NCBI RefSeq assembly: GCF_900108855.1
Contig: NZ_FNXY01000001.1
Span: 744,001 to 808,000, forward strand
Reading direction: 5' to 3'
From: Dyadobacter koreensis
Lineage (GTDB): Bacteria > Bacteroidota > Bacteroidia > Cytophagales > Spirosomataceae
Length of the DNA: 64,000 nt
Part shown: in pieces, positions 8,426-17,364 of the stretch
Layout: each line of letters opens with the position of its first letter
Position numbering within the stretch: position 1 is the stretch's first letter
Notes under the pieces: model-generated
The model's database searches: none
What the model saw: the letters and a program-made list of their open reading frames with translations, nothing else
Told to the model about the DNA's origin: nothing
Program-made: the position numbers and the translations under genes

Positions 8426-9425
8426 GGTGCAAGATAGTCAACTGCAAGCTTCAAAAGAAAAAAGAGCCTGGCGAAAGCTTTTCTGGGTGGCTAAACTTAT
8501 TGTCACCCTTTTGATTTTAAGCTACATATATAAAACATTTCAAAACGAACAGAAAGGTATTGGAGATATAGGTTCGGTTTATAACAGAATTCTCCATGAA
8601 AATCACTCTATTACTTTATTAATAATGCTGTTGCTTGTTCCCGCCAATTGGGCGCTGGAAAGTTGCAAGTGGCAGCGACTTGCTAGCAAAGCTGTTTCCA
8701 TCACTTTCCGGGAGGCTTTCAGAGGAACTTTGACTGGCCTCGCTATTGGCGTAGCGGCGCCGGCGCAACTCGGAGATACGGTCGGAAGAGTGGCTGCCTT
8801 AAAATCAGACGATCGTTTGAAAGCCATAGGTGCCGCGGTCGTTTCTAATGGAATTCAATTTTATGTCTCACTGATTTTCGGCGGTTGGGGACTTGCCTGG
8901 ATCGGCAACAAATTAGGACTTGCTTCCTCCGGTAGAACAGGATTATATGCGCTGCTTGTTTTTCTTTTAATCCTGGGTTTTCTAGTTGTGCAATTCCGAA
9001 AGCGTCTTACAAACTGGAAACCTCAAAAGCCTGTTCTCTTCAAGACACTTTCCTATTTCAGCATCATCGGCTCCTACACAGGCATTGATTTACTGGTAGC
9101 AACTACTTTTGGGACATTACGTTATCTTGTTTTTCTGACACAATTTCTTCTTGCTTTATCCCTATTCAATTTCGCTATACCTGCGCTGGACCTGGCAGCC
9201 TGTGTGGCGCTAATCTTTCTTGCCAAAACATTGATTCCGGCTATCAACGTTTTGGGTGATCTGGGATTGAGGGAATTTACTGCGCTTTTCGTTTTTAAAC
9301 AATATAATCTTCCAGCCGAACAAGTCATTGCTGCTACATTTCTGGTCTGGATCATTAACGTGCTGGGACCTATCCTGATCGGAATTTTTTTGATATGGAA
9401 ATACAAATGGAAAGGCCTAAAATAA
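8424..9425 (+). CDS. lysylphosphatidylglycerol synthase transmembrane (UPF0104)-family flippase-like protein
   Basis: About 333 residues with eight or so hydrophobic helices and the family's conserved GTLTGLAIGVAAPAQLGDTVGRV loop (given in two parts: GTLTGLAIG, then APAQLGDTVGRV). The C-terminal half contains GDLGLREFTALFVF, also typical. Members (AglD/MprF-TM type) are thought to move lipid-linked groups across the inner membrane. A longer in-frame start at 8364 would lie wholly inside ruvC; ATG 8424 gives the usual N-terminus. A family-2 glycosyltransferase follows after 10 bp, so the two are probably co-transcribed and may act on the same lipid-linked sugar (inference). Confidence 0.82.
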   Translation: MVQDSQLQASKEKRAWRKLFWVAKLIVTLLILSYIYKTFQNEQKGIGDIGSVYNRILHENHSITLLIMLLLVPANWALESCKWQRLASKAVSITFREAFRGTLTGLAIGVAAPAQLGDTVGRVAALKSDDRLKAIGAAVVSNGIQFYVSLIFGGWGLAWIGNKLGLASSGRTGLYALLVFLLILGFLVVQFRKRLTNWKPQKPVLFKTLSYFSIIGSYTGIDLLVATTFGTLRYLVFLTQFLLALSLFNFAIPALDLAACVALIFLAKTLIPAINVLGDLGLREFTALFVFKQYNLPAEQVIAATFLVWIINVLGPILIGIFLIWKYKWKGLK

Positions 9426-9435
9426 TTGTTAAACT

Positions 9436-10587
9436 ATGATACAACAATACGTCACTTTCTGGCTTATACCTCTTTTATGGATTCTGATCATAAGTTATTC
9501 GGTGTTCACATTCATTTTATATGTACTATGGAAACGTATTCCTTCCAGTCATCAACGCGGCAGCTCCGAATCAGATTTCATTTCTGTTATAATTCCTGTG
9601 CGAAATGAGGCGAGTAATATTCTGAATTTATTGCAGGATCTAAGTGCTCAGACCTTTCCTTTTTCCAGATTTGAAGTGTTCGTCATGAACGATGGGTCCA
9701 CAGATGATACCGTAAAAATTGTAAAAAAATTTAATGAGAAAACTGTTTGTTCCATCCATCTCATTACCTTGCCGGATACCCCTACAAGTTCCCCTAAAAA
9801 ACGGGCCATAGAAACGGCTATGGCATTGGCAAAGGGAAATTTGATCGTTACCACCGATGGTGATTGCCGTGCTAAACCAGGCTGGCTCGAAGCCGTTGCC
9901 AGTTGTTATGCTGCTACCGGTGCCAAGCTAATCAGTGGCCCTGTCACTTTTAACCACGAAACTTCGGTTACTGATTATCTGCAAACCGTAGAATTTTCCA
10001 GTCTGATCGGCAGCGGTGCGAGTGCGATCGCCGCCGGTTTTCCCTCTCTGTGCAATGGAGCAAATCTTGCCTATGAAAAATCCGCGTTTTTTGCGGTAGA
10101 CGGTTATGATGGTGTAAGACACATTGCTTCCGGCGATGATGAATTTTTAATGCATAAAATTTCCGCAAAATTCCCTGGCAGCATTAGCTTTTTAAAGAAT
10201 CCCAAAGCGGTTATTTCAACAGAGCCACATAAGGATTGGTCGCTATTTTTCAAACAGAGAAAACGCTGGGCAAGTAAATGGAAACACTATCAGAGCAAAA
10301 CGCCGCTGGTTTTAGCATTATATATATTCGCCTGCAACCTTTCAGTTATCCTTATGAGTATTTTATGGCTATATGGATACCTGACGGATAGTGCTTTTCT
10401 AGTACTTCTTCTTTTGAAATGTGCCCCCGAATGGTTATTTCTTGGTACAATTCTACACTTTCTCAGAAAAACTGTTTCAATATTCTTCATTCCACTAACG
10501 CAAATTTTCTATCCATTCTATGTATGTTTTTTTGGTTTAGTTGCACAAAAACCAGAATATGAATGGAAAGGCCGTAAACTGGTCTGA
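9436..10587 (+). CDS. family 2 membrane glycosyltransferase
   Basis: The 383-residue protein has an N-terminal helix (about 9-32), a cytosolic GT-A domain and about three C-terminal membrane helices. GT2 motifs are visible in order: FISVIIPVRNE (~50), VMNDGSTDD (~84), the DxD-like TTDGDC (~139), GDDEFL (~234) and QRKRW (~274), the last typical of processive or lipid-linked GT2 enzymes. It would transfer a nucleotide-sugar residue to a membrane acceptor; sugar and acceptor are unknown. It lies 10 bp downstream of the flippase-like gene and probably forms a two-gene unit with it. Confidence 0.9.
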   Translation: MIQQYVTFWLIPLLWILIISYSVFTFILYVLWKRIPSSHQRGSSESDFISVIIPVRNEASNILNLLQDLSAQTFPFSRFEVFVMNDGSTDDTVKIVKKFNEKTVCSIHLITLPDTPTSSPKKRAIETAMALAKGNLIVTTDGDCRAKPGWLEAVASCYAATGAKLISGPVTFNHETSVTDYLQTVEFSSLIGSGASAIAAGFPSLCNGANLAYEKSAFFAVDGYDGVRHIASGDDEFLMHKISAKFPGSISFLKNPKAVISTEPHKDWSLFFKQRKRWASKWKHYQSKTPLVLALYIFACNLSVILMSILWLYGYLTDSAFLVLLLLKCAPEWLFLGTILHFLRKTVSIFFIPLTQIFYPFYVCFFGLVAQKPEYEWKGRKLV

Positions 10588-10711
10588 AATAGGTACAGAA
10601 ATGCCATCGCTTAATCGAATTTGGCATGGTTTTCGTAGATATGCAGGTGTGCAGGAACGTAAGGGAATGGTAACACCCGGTTGCTGCTTAATTAACCATA
10701 TTGAAGTAATC

Positions 10712-10939
10712 ATGAAGAGTCTTTTATCTATCTCATTACGCTGTCTGAACGCGCTGCTCTGGTCTCTAGGTTTGTCTTCAGTCGTTTTAGTTTTGATGTT
10801 AGGATTTTACCTATGCTGGACAATGCCCTTAACAAAGGATGAACCAGCGAACCTGGCCGACAAGCCGCAAAAAGCCAAAATAGAGACGAAAGCTGTGGTA
10901 GTCACGCTGGATAATAACTCTGTTTTCGCGGATCGGTAA
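10712..10939 (+). CDS. small single-span membrane protein, unknown function
   Basis: A 75-residue protein with one long hydrophobic stretch (LLWSLGLSSVVLVLMLGFYL, about residues 13-34) and a short charged tail rich in Lys/Glu (ADKPQKAKIETKAVVV). The start chosen is ATG 10712 (MKSLLSISL). An in-frame extension back to 10541 would overlap the glycosyltransferase and gives an implausible N-terminus. I do not recognise a family. It is on the same strand as the preceding glycosyltransferase, 124 bp downstream. Confidence 0.5.
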   Translation: MKSLLSISLRCLNALLWSLGLSSVVLVLMLGFYLCWTMPLTKDEPANLADKPQKAKIETKAVVVTLDNNSVFADR

Positions 10940-11077
10940 TTATTTAAATCCAACTTTTCATAAAAGTAGCCAGCAATTCAATCCTGGCACCACACCTGGT
11001 TAATACTACAAAATAAGCTTTCTGTATTTCCAAATCGTTAATTTCTACAAAATTGGTAGAACTTTATCGGAATAACC

Positions 11078-11108
11078 TTGACATTCATTAGACGAATCTG
11101 TAAGTTTA
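11078..11108 (+). promoter_or_regulatory. candidate promoter for the small gene at 11145
   Basis: TTG (11078-11080), 20 nt, then TAAGTTTA (11101-11108), one base off TAnnTTTG. The predicted start of transcription is near 11115, 30 nt before the ATG. Confidence 0.45.
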
Positions 11109-11144
11109 GTTATCTAAATAACTCAACCTTAACGTCTGCATGTT

Positions 11145-11360
11145 ATGAGCGAGAACCCACTAATTCCACAATCAGATCTTACTGGCCAAAATCCTAATTT
11201 AGCCGTTAAGAACGGCAAGACGTATGTCTGGAAACCAAAGAACGACATCCGTATCAGCGAGCTTGCGCGGTGCATCACCTTTGTTACACATCCGATTTGT
11301 CATGATCTTTCATTAATCGATTCGGATTGTTTAAGACATTTTGAAGTAATAGAGTCCTGA
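11145..11360 (+). CDS. hypothetical 71-residue protein
   Basis: A small soluble protein with no signal peptide or membrane helix. It starts MSENPLIPQSDL and has two His/Cys pairs in TFVTHPICHDLSL. No family is recognised. Support comes from context: a candidate promoter ends 36 bp upstream and a hairpin terminator follows 66 bp downstream, so it forms a free-standing transcription unit. It might encode a peptide with a regulatory role, but nothing in the sequence shows that. Confidence 0.45.
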   Translation: MSENPLIPQSDLTGQNPNLAVKNGKTYVWKPKNDIRISELARCITFVTHPICHDLSLIDSDCLRHFEVIES

Positions 11361-11426
11361 GTCCTTTTCAGAAGATTTCGTGATCATTTTATTGAACTGA
11401 ATACATTGTAGGTCAAACCGGCTTAA

Positions 11427-11481
11427 CGGGTTATGCATTAGTATCTCTTTCAGGGGATATTGACACATAACCCGCTTTTTT
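11427..11481 (+). terminator. hairpin terminator after the 71-residue gene
   Basis: CGGGTTATG (11427-11435) pairs with CATAACCCG (11466-11474), followed by CTTTTTT. The loop is long (30 nt), so efficiency is uncertain. Confidence 0.6.
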
Positions 11482-11568
11482 ATATCAAAAAATTAATATC
11501 AAATTAAAATCCGAGCCGATCATGCCTGAAAGGTTGCTGCTGTTATTTGAATTTCATAGCTTTAAGGC

Positions 11569-12474
11569 ATGATAGTGAGCGAATCAATCGAGGATTTTTA
11601 CAAAACGCATCCCGCTGCGAAACTGGCTTCCGGTGATACTCTTTCCGGCACTTTGCAGCAAGGACATTTTAATGTTTTTTCCCGGAAATTTTGTAATCGG
11701 TATAACGCATACAGCCGAAGAGATTATTATAAGATATCGTTGATTATCGGAAAGGGAAAATTGCTTTACGGCGACACTAAAATTGAGATAAATCAAAATG
11801 CGCTCGTCTTCTTTAACCGAAACGTACCTTATTCCTGGGAAACTTCTTCCGAGCAGCAGTCAGGATATTTCTGCCTGTTCAACGACGACTTTCTCAACGG
11901 CATGAACCGCACGAAAAGTTTCATGGATTCGCCCATTTCGAAGAGTGATACCATCCCCGTTTATTTCATTAATGAACAGCAGGAAAAATATCTTCTGGAA
12001 ATATATCAGAAAATGGCGTCTGAGATGGAGTCAAGCTACGTTTATAAATATGAATTGATCAAAAACCATGTTAATCTGATCATACATGAGGCTGTAAAAA
12101 TGCAGTCATCTAAAGCTTCCAATAGTCATGTCAACGGTTCAAACCGGATCACCACATGCTTCTTTGAGCTCATGGAAAGGCAGTTCCCAATCGATTCCCC
12201 CGAACATAAATTACAGCTCCGCACGGCCAAAGATTACGCACAAAGATTGTCCATTCACATCAACCATCTGAACCGCGCACTTAAAGAAGTAACCGGAAAG
12301 ACAACAACGGAACACATAACGGAGAGACTAATTCAACAGTCAAAGATTTTATTAAAAAACTCCAATTGGAGCATTGCGGAAATTGCCTACTGCCTGGGAT
12401 TTGAATACCCGGAATATTTCAACAACCTTTTTAAAAAGCAAACAGGAATAACACCAAATTCCTTTAGAAAATGA
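11569..12474 (+). CDS. AraC-family transcriptional regulator
   Basis: A 301-residue regulator. The N-terminal ~150 residues form a cupin-like sensing domain (ISLIIGKGKLLYG, ALVFFNRNVPYSWE). The C-terminal ~100 residues carry the two AraC helix-turn-helix units, seen as DYAQRLSIHINHLNRALKEV and SIAEIAYCLGFEYPEYFNNL, ending in GITPNSFRK. It lies 92 bp upstream of, and on the same strand as, the TolC/RND/adaptor operon, which it probably controls (inference from position). The ligand is unknown. Members that precede efflux operons usually activate them. Confidence 0.9.
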   Translation: MIVSESIEDFYKTHPAAKLASGDTLSGTLQQGHFNVFSRKFCNRYNAYSRRDYYKISLIIGKGKLLYGDTKIEINQNALVFFNRNVPYSWETSSEQQSGYFCLFNDDFLNGMNRTKSFMDSPISKSDTIPVYFINEQQEKYLLEIYQKMASEMESSYVYKYELIKNHVNLIIHEAVKMQSSKASNSHVNGSNRITTCFFELMERQFPIDSPEHKLQLRTAKDYAQRLSIHINHLNRALKEVTGKTTTEHITERLIQQSKILLKNSNWSIAEIAYCLGFEYPEYFNNLFKKQTGITPNSFRK

Positions 12475-12534
12475 ATGTTTGAATTTTATAAGTTATTATT
12501 TGAAATACATAAGAATAACTACCAGCTCGCTTAT

Positions 12535-12542
12535 TACTTTTG
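12535..12542 (+). promoter_or_regulatory. possible -7 box of the RND efflux operon
   Basis: TACTTTTG fits TAnnTTTG and lies 24 bp before the TolC start. No good -33 TTG is found at the usual spacing, which would be in keeping with an activator-dependent promoter. Confidence 0.35.
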
Positions 12543-12566
12543 TAACCCAAGAATACAGTTTAGAAA

Positions 12567-14042
12567 ATGATCAAAATGAAATTTATTTTCGCAGCAGATC
12601 CTCCTAAGACCTCACTAATCTTTCGACAATTCAGGTATTTACCATATTTATTAAAAAACAAAATACTGTACTTGCTATTGGCCGGTTCCTTTTTTGTATC
12701 CGCTAAAACCAAAGCTCAGGTCTTAACGATCACAGATGCCATCGAAACAGCTAAAATCAATTATGGAACGCTTAAAGCAAAAGCCAACTACGTTAACGCT
12801 TCTAAGGCGACTGTCCAGCAAAGTGTGAAGGATTATCTGCCAAACTTAAACCTTTCGCTTCAACAGGATTACGGAACTGTCAATGGGCAGAACGGTCCGT
12901 TGTATGGTCTGGGTGGTTTAGGCGTTGCATCTTCTGGTCTTCCTCTTGGAAACCAAAACTGGAACGCTGCATTTGGCGCTTTATATCTGACAAACGTAAA
13001 CTGGGACTTTTTTGCATTTGGCCGCGCCCGAGAAAAGATTAATGTTGCCAAATCGACTGTAATACGGGATGAAAGCGATTTGAGTCAGGAATTTTTCCAG
13101 CATGAAATTCGCGTCGCAGGCGCATACCTTAATTTGCTGGCAGCGCAGCGGCTGACCCGTTCATGGCAAAATAACCTTATCCGTGCGACGGCCATCAAAC
13201 AAGTGGTTGTTACAAGAGCAAAGAATGGACTGATCGCAGGCGTGGATTCCTCCCTTGCCAATGCGGAAGTTTCTAACGCAAAAATTGCAATCACGAGAGC
13301 CAAAGATTTTGAACAGGAACAAGCAAACCGTTTAGCTGTTCTTATGGGTGTTGAGCAGCAGTCTTTCATACTCGATACGGTTTTCATCGCAAAAATTCCT
13401 ATTTCCTTCGCTGATTCTATCCATATGCCTGCCGAAAACCATCCGCTTTTAACATATTATTCCAACCGGATTGCCCTGAGCAACCAGCAGGCAAAATATT
13501 ATCATACGCTAAGTATGCCTGTTTTCACCGCATTCGGCGTTTTCCAAACCAGAGGTTCAGGATTCAGCTCAAATTACGCACAAGACCAACGTGCCTACAC
13601 TGGCAGTTTTACTGACGGTATCAAACCTGTTCGCTCCAACTACCTTTTAGGTGTGGGCGTGGTTTGGAATATGACCAATGTCCTTCGTATCAGGCATCAG
13701 GTATTGTCGCAAAAATTTGTTTCAAACGCGCTACAAAATGAATATGACTTGGTAGATCAGCAGATCAAAAACCAGCTTATTTTATCAAATAACAAGATAC
13801 AAAATGCATTAGCAAACTATCAGGAAGCTCCCATACAAATAAAATCGGCAACGGACGCGTACATACAGAAAAGCACACTTTATAAAAACGGATTAAGCAA
13901 TATCGTTGACCTTACCCAAGCTTTGTATATCTTAAATCGTGCAGAAACTGACCGGGATATAGCATATAGCAATGTCTGGCAGGGGCTTTTGCTTAAAGCG
14001 GCCGCAACCGGAGACTTTAATTTATTCACCAGCAGTTTTTAG
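12567..14042 (+). CDS. TolC-family outer-membrane channel of the RND pump
   Basis: A 491-residue protein. The N-terminus is unusually long before the hydrophobic signal core (LLKNKILYLLLAGSFFVSA, about 31-49), so the true start might be downstream of 12567, but no better ATG precedes the core. The mature region begins VLTITDAIETAKINYG, the OEP-repeat start, and shows the paired helical halves of TolC, ending with QALYILNRAETDRDIAYS. It is the outer-membrane duct for the RND transporter encoded 68 bp downstream. Confidence 0.9.
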   Translation: MIKMKFIFAADPPKTSLIFRQFRYLPYLLKNKILYLLLAGSFFVSAKTKAQVLTITDAIETAKINYGTLKAKANYVNASKATVQQSVKDYLPNLNLSLQQDYGTVNGQNGPLYGLGGLGVASSGLPLGNQNWNAAFGALYLTNVNWDFFAFGRAREKINVAKSTVIRDESDLSQEFFQHEIRVAGAYLNLLAAQRLTRSWQNNLIRATAIKQVVVTRAKNGLIAGVDSSLANAEVSNAKIAITRAKDFEQEQANRLAVLMGVEQQSFILDTVFIAKIPISFADSIHMPAENHPLLTYYSNRIALSNQQAKYYHTLSMPVFTAFGVFQTRGSGFSSNYAQDQRAYTGSFTDGIKPVRSNYLLGVGVVWNMTNVLRIRHQVLSQKFVSNALQNEYDLVDQQIKNQLILSNNKIQNALANYQEAPIQIKSATDAYIQKSTLYKNGLSNIVDLTQALYILNRAETDRDIAYSNVWQGLLLKAAATGDFNLFTSSF

Positions 14043-14109
14043 AATATTTCACGAATTGGAAATTTTGGCCTTTTGCTTTAAAATCTTTTCCTGAACCTTC
14101 CCCAATTAT

Positions 14110-17100
14110 ATGGAATTAATAAGAAGTGCACTTCGCAAACCCATTTCAATTTTAGTGCTTGTTGCCGGGCTTTTTTTCTTTGGTATCAATGCGGTGCGGA
14201 CTATAAAAGTTGACATTTTCCCAAAAATGGATCTGCCGGTTATTTATATATCTCACCCTTTCGGTGGATTTACACCTAACCAGATGGAGGCTTATTTTGG
14301 AAAGCCCTATGTCAATATTTTTCTTTTCGTGAACGGCTTAAAAAGCGTTGAAACGAAAAATATTCAGAGCTTAACGTTGATGAAGCTCAGTTTTTATGAA
14401 GGAACAAATATGGCGCAGGCTGCTGCCGAGCTCAGTTCTTTCTGTAACAGGATGCAGTCATCATTCCCGCCCGGTTCGCAACCGCCGTTTATTATTCGTT
14501 TCGACGCCTCTACACTTCCCGTTGGCCAGCTCGTTTTCAGCAGTCCGACGCGGTCTAATAACGAGCTTCTTGACCTTGCGCACGTATATGTCCGCTCTTC
14601 GTTTACTTCGATTCCCGGACTGGTTTCTCCCCCACCTTTTGGAGGAAACCTTCGGACCATTTTGATCAAGGCAGATCCTGAATTACTGCGTTCCCATAAC
14701 CTGACACCTGACCAATTGGTTGAAGCCATCCGGTTGAATAACCAGGCGACTCCCGCGGGTAATGTCCGTATCGGTGATAAAAATTATCTTACACCAGCAA
14801 ATACCTCAATCAAAAATGTACAGGATTTTGGAGGAATTCCTTTGTTCAAAGGGAGCGTTCAAAACTTGTACCTTCGGGATGTGGCCACGATTGAAGACGG
14901 CGCTGACCTTACCGCAGGCTATGCCCTTGTCAACGGAAAAAGATCAGTATATCTGCCGATCACAAAATCAGCGGACGCATCGACCTGGGAAGTTGTCCAA
15001 AGTTTGAAAAAGGCATTGCCAAGATTTCAGAGCTTACTTCCGGAAGATGTAAAGATCTCATACGAATTTGACCAGTCTGCCTACGTAATAAATGCGGTAG
15101 AAAGTTTGATTACGGAGGGTGCGATTGGCGCCGTGCTGACCGGGATTATGGTACTTATCTTTTTGGGTGATCCAAGAGGCGCTTTGATTGTAATTCTTAC
15201 CATACCCACTTCGATTATTTCCGGGGTTTTGTTCCTTAAGTTATTTGGACAAACCATCAATATCATGACACTGAGCGGGCTTTCCCTGGCTATCGGTATC
15301 CTTGTTGATGAATCGACGGTAACGATTGAAAATATTCACCAGCATCTCGATCTGGGAAAACCCAAGGCGCTTGCGATATGGGATGCATGTAAGGAAATTG
15401 CTTTCCCGAAGTTATTGATCCTGCTTTGTATCCTTGCAGTATTTGCACCGGCATTTACCATGACCGGTATTCCGGGAGCGCTTTTCCTGCCACTGGCTTT
15501 GGCCATCGGTTTTTCGATGCTTGTGTCTTATTTATTATCGCAGACATTCGTGCCGATTATGGCCAACTGGCTGATGAAAGAACATAAGCCAAAACATAAA
15601 AAGTCCGCAGATTCCTCAATTGCCGCGACTGAAAGTGATAATTGGGAAGACAAAAAAGAATTGGTTGAAGAGCCAGACAGCAACCACGACGGAAAAGTAA
15701 CCGGGTTTGAAAGATTCAGATTAGGATTTATGCGGATGCTGGATAAACTTTTACCCAATCGAAAACCGGTTGTAATTGCTTACGTGGTGATTATTTCAGC
15801 CTGTGCAGGATTTTTACTGATCAATATCGGGCGCGACGTCCTTCCAAAAGTAAACGGAAAACAATTTCAGCTTCACATCCGCGTGGCAGATGGAACGCGT
15901 ATTGAGCGCACCGAAGAAAAACTGATTCAAACCATTGGTGTTCTTGAAAAACTGGTTGGTAAGGAAAATATTTCAATCACCTCGGCCTTTGTCGGGATGC
16001 ATCCTGCACAGTTTTCTGTAAACCCGATTTATTTGTTTACAAGCGGACCGCATGACGCGATCCTCCAGGTGAGTTTGGGGCACGATTACCACGTAAATCT
16101 GGACGATTTAAAAGAAGATTTGCGTAAGCAGATGAAGCAAAGTTTACCGGATGTAAAAGTTTCCTTTGAACCGATTGAACTGACTGACAAAATCCTGAGC
16201 CAGGGTTCCCCCACTCCTGTGGAAGTCAGGATTATGAGTAAAAATAAAAAACAGAACGAAGAGTATGCCAACAAACTGGCGGCCAAATTAGATCAGATAA
16301 GTTTCCTTCGTGACATTCAAATCGCTCAGCCGCTTCATTATCCTTCGGTAAATATCGACATTGACAGAACCCGCGCCGCACAGCTTGGCGTCGATATGTC
16401 GGATGTTTCCAGGTCCCTGACTGCCTCTACCTCGTCTTCCCGTTACACCGAAAAAAATGTATGGCTTGATGAAAAAATCGGGCTTAGTTACGCGGTCCAG
16501 GTTCAGGTTCCTGAAAATAAAATGAACAGTATCCATAGTATCGGCGAGATCCCGATACTTAAAAATTCTTCAAGACCTGTTTTGAGTGATGTTGCGACCA
16601 TAAAAATGGACACTACTTATGGAGAAAACGATAATCTGGGCGCTATGCCTATTATTTCCGTTACTGCCAATTTGCACAAAACTGACTTAGGTACTGCAAC
16701 CAAAGAAGTGCAGGCCGCAATCGCCTCGTTGGGCGAGTTGCCTCGGGGGTTAACGATTGAGCCGATTGGATTGAGCACAGTACTAATTGAGACACTCGAC
16801 AGCCTTCAATCAGGACTTGGTGTTGCGATCGTGGTAATATTTTTAATGCTTGCAGCTAACTTTCAATCGTTTAAGGTATCGCTAGTCGTCTTGACAACTG
16901 TACCGGCAGTGTTGTTAGGTGCCCTTGCGATGTTGACTATCACCGGATCTACATTAAATTTGCAGTCGTATATGGGAATTATCATGTCGGTCGGTGTGTC
17001 TATTGCTAACGCCGTACTTCTGGTCACCAATGCCGAAGAGCTCCGAAAGCATAATGGGAACGCATTGATGTCGGCAAAAGAAGCTACATCGCTACGTCTC

Positions 17101-17349
17101 AGACCGATTTTGATGACGAGCGTTGCGATGGTTGTAGGAATGATCCCGATGGCTGCCGGTTTTGGCGAAGGAGGTGATCAGGCTTCTCCACTTGCCCGTG
17201 CCGTGATTGGTGGATTGATCGCCTCAACTTTTTCAGCCTTGATCATTCTTCCATTGGTTTTTGCTTGGGTGCAGGAAAAAACTTCGACTGCTTCGGTTTC
17301 TTTGGATCCTGAAGATAAGGAAAGCAAACATTACATACCGGCTCACTAA
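14110..17349 (+). CDS. RND-family efflux transporter permease (AcrB/HAE1-like)
   Basis: A 1079-residue inner-membrane antiporter with the RND layout: one N-terminal helix, a large periplasmic loop, helices 2-7 (about 330-490), a hydrophilic linker (about 495-555), helix 8, a second periplasmic loop, and helices 9-12 (about 890-1060). In helix 4 the proton-relay motif reads GILVDESTVTIENI: the first Asp is present and the second acidic position is Glu rather than the Asp of AcrB. It exports substrates using the proton gradient together with the flanking TolC channel and lipoprotein adaptor. The specific substrate is not predictable. Confidence 0.94.
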   Translation: MELIRSALRKPISILVLVAGLFFFGINAVRTIKVDIFPKMDLPVIYISHPFGGFTPNQMEAYFGKPYVNIFLFVNGLKSVETKNIQSLTLMKLSFYEGTNMAQAAAELSSFCNRMQSSFPPGSQPPFIIRFDASTLPVGQLVFSSPTRSNNELLDLAHVYVRSSFTSIPGLVSPPPFGGNLRTILIKADPELLRSHNLTPDQLVEAIRLNNQATPAGNVRIGDKNYLTPANTSIKNVQDFGGIPLFKGSVQNLYLRDVATIEDGADLTAGYALVNGKRSVYLPITKSADASTWEVVQSLKKALPRFQSLLPEDVKISYEFDQSAYVINAVESLITEGAIGAVLTGIMVLIFLGDPRGALIVILTIPTSIISGVLFLKLFGQTINIMTLSGLSLAIGILVDESTVTIENIHQHLDLGKPKALAIWDACKEIAFPKLLILLCILAVFAPAFTMTGIPGALFLPLALAIGFSMLVSYLLSQTFVPIMANWLMKEHKPKHKKSADSSIAATESDNWEDKKELVEEPDSNHDGKVTGFERFRLGFMRMLDKLLPNRKPVVIAYVVIISACAGFLLINIGRDVLPKVNGKQFQLHIRVADGTRIERTEEKLIQTIGVLEKLVGKENISITSAFVGMHPAQFSVNPIYLFTSGPHDAILQVSLGHDYHVNLDDLKEDLRKQMKQSLPDVKVSFEPIELTDKILSQGSPTPVEVRIMSKNKKQNEEYANKLAAKLDQISFLRDIQIAQPLHYPSVNIDIDRTRAAQLGVDMSDVSRSLTASTSSSRYTEKNVWLDEKIGLSYAVQVQVPENKMNSIHSIGEIPILKNSSRPVLSDVATIKMDTTYGENDNLGAMPIISVTANLHKTDLGTATKEVQAAIASLGELPRGLTIEPIGLSTVLIETLDSLQSGLGVAIVVIFLMLAANFQSFKVSLVVLTTVPAVLLGALAMLTITGSTLNLQSYMGIIMSVGVSIANAVLLVTNAEELRKHNGNALMSAKEATSLRLRPILMTSVAMVVGMIPMAAGFGEGGDQASPLARAVIGGLIASTFSALIILPLVFAWVQEKTSTASVSLDPEDKESKHYIPAH

Positions 17350-17364
17350 TTAAAAATATTAACG

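Noticed and set aside
10541..10711. N-terminal extension of the small membrane protein into the glycosyltransferase gene
   Set aside because: Overlaps the upstream gene out of frame; ATG 10712 directly precedes the membrane segment.
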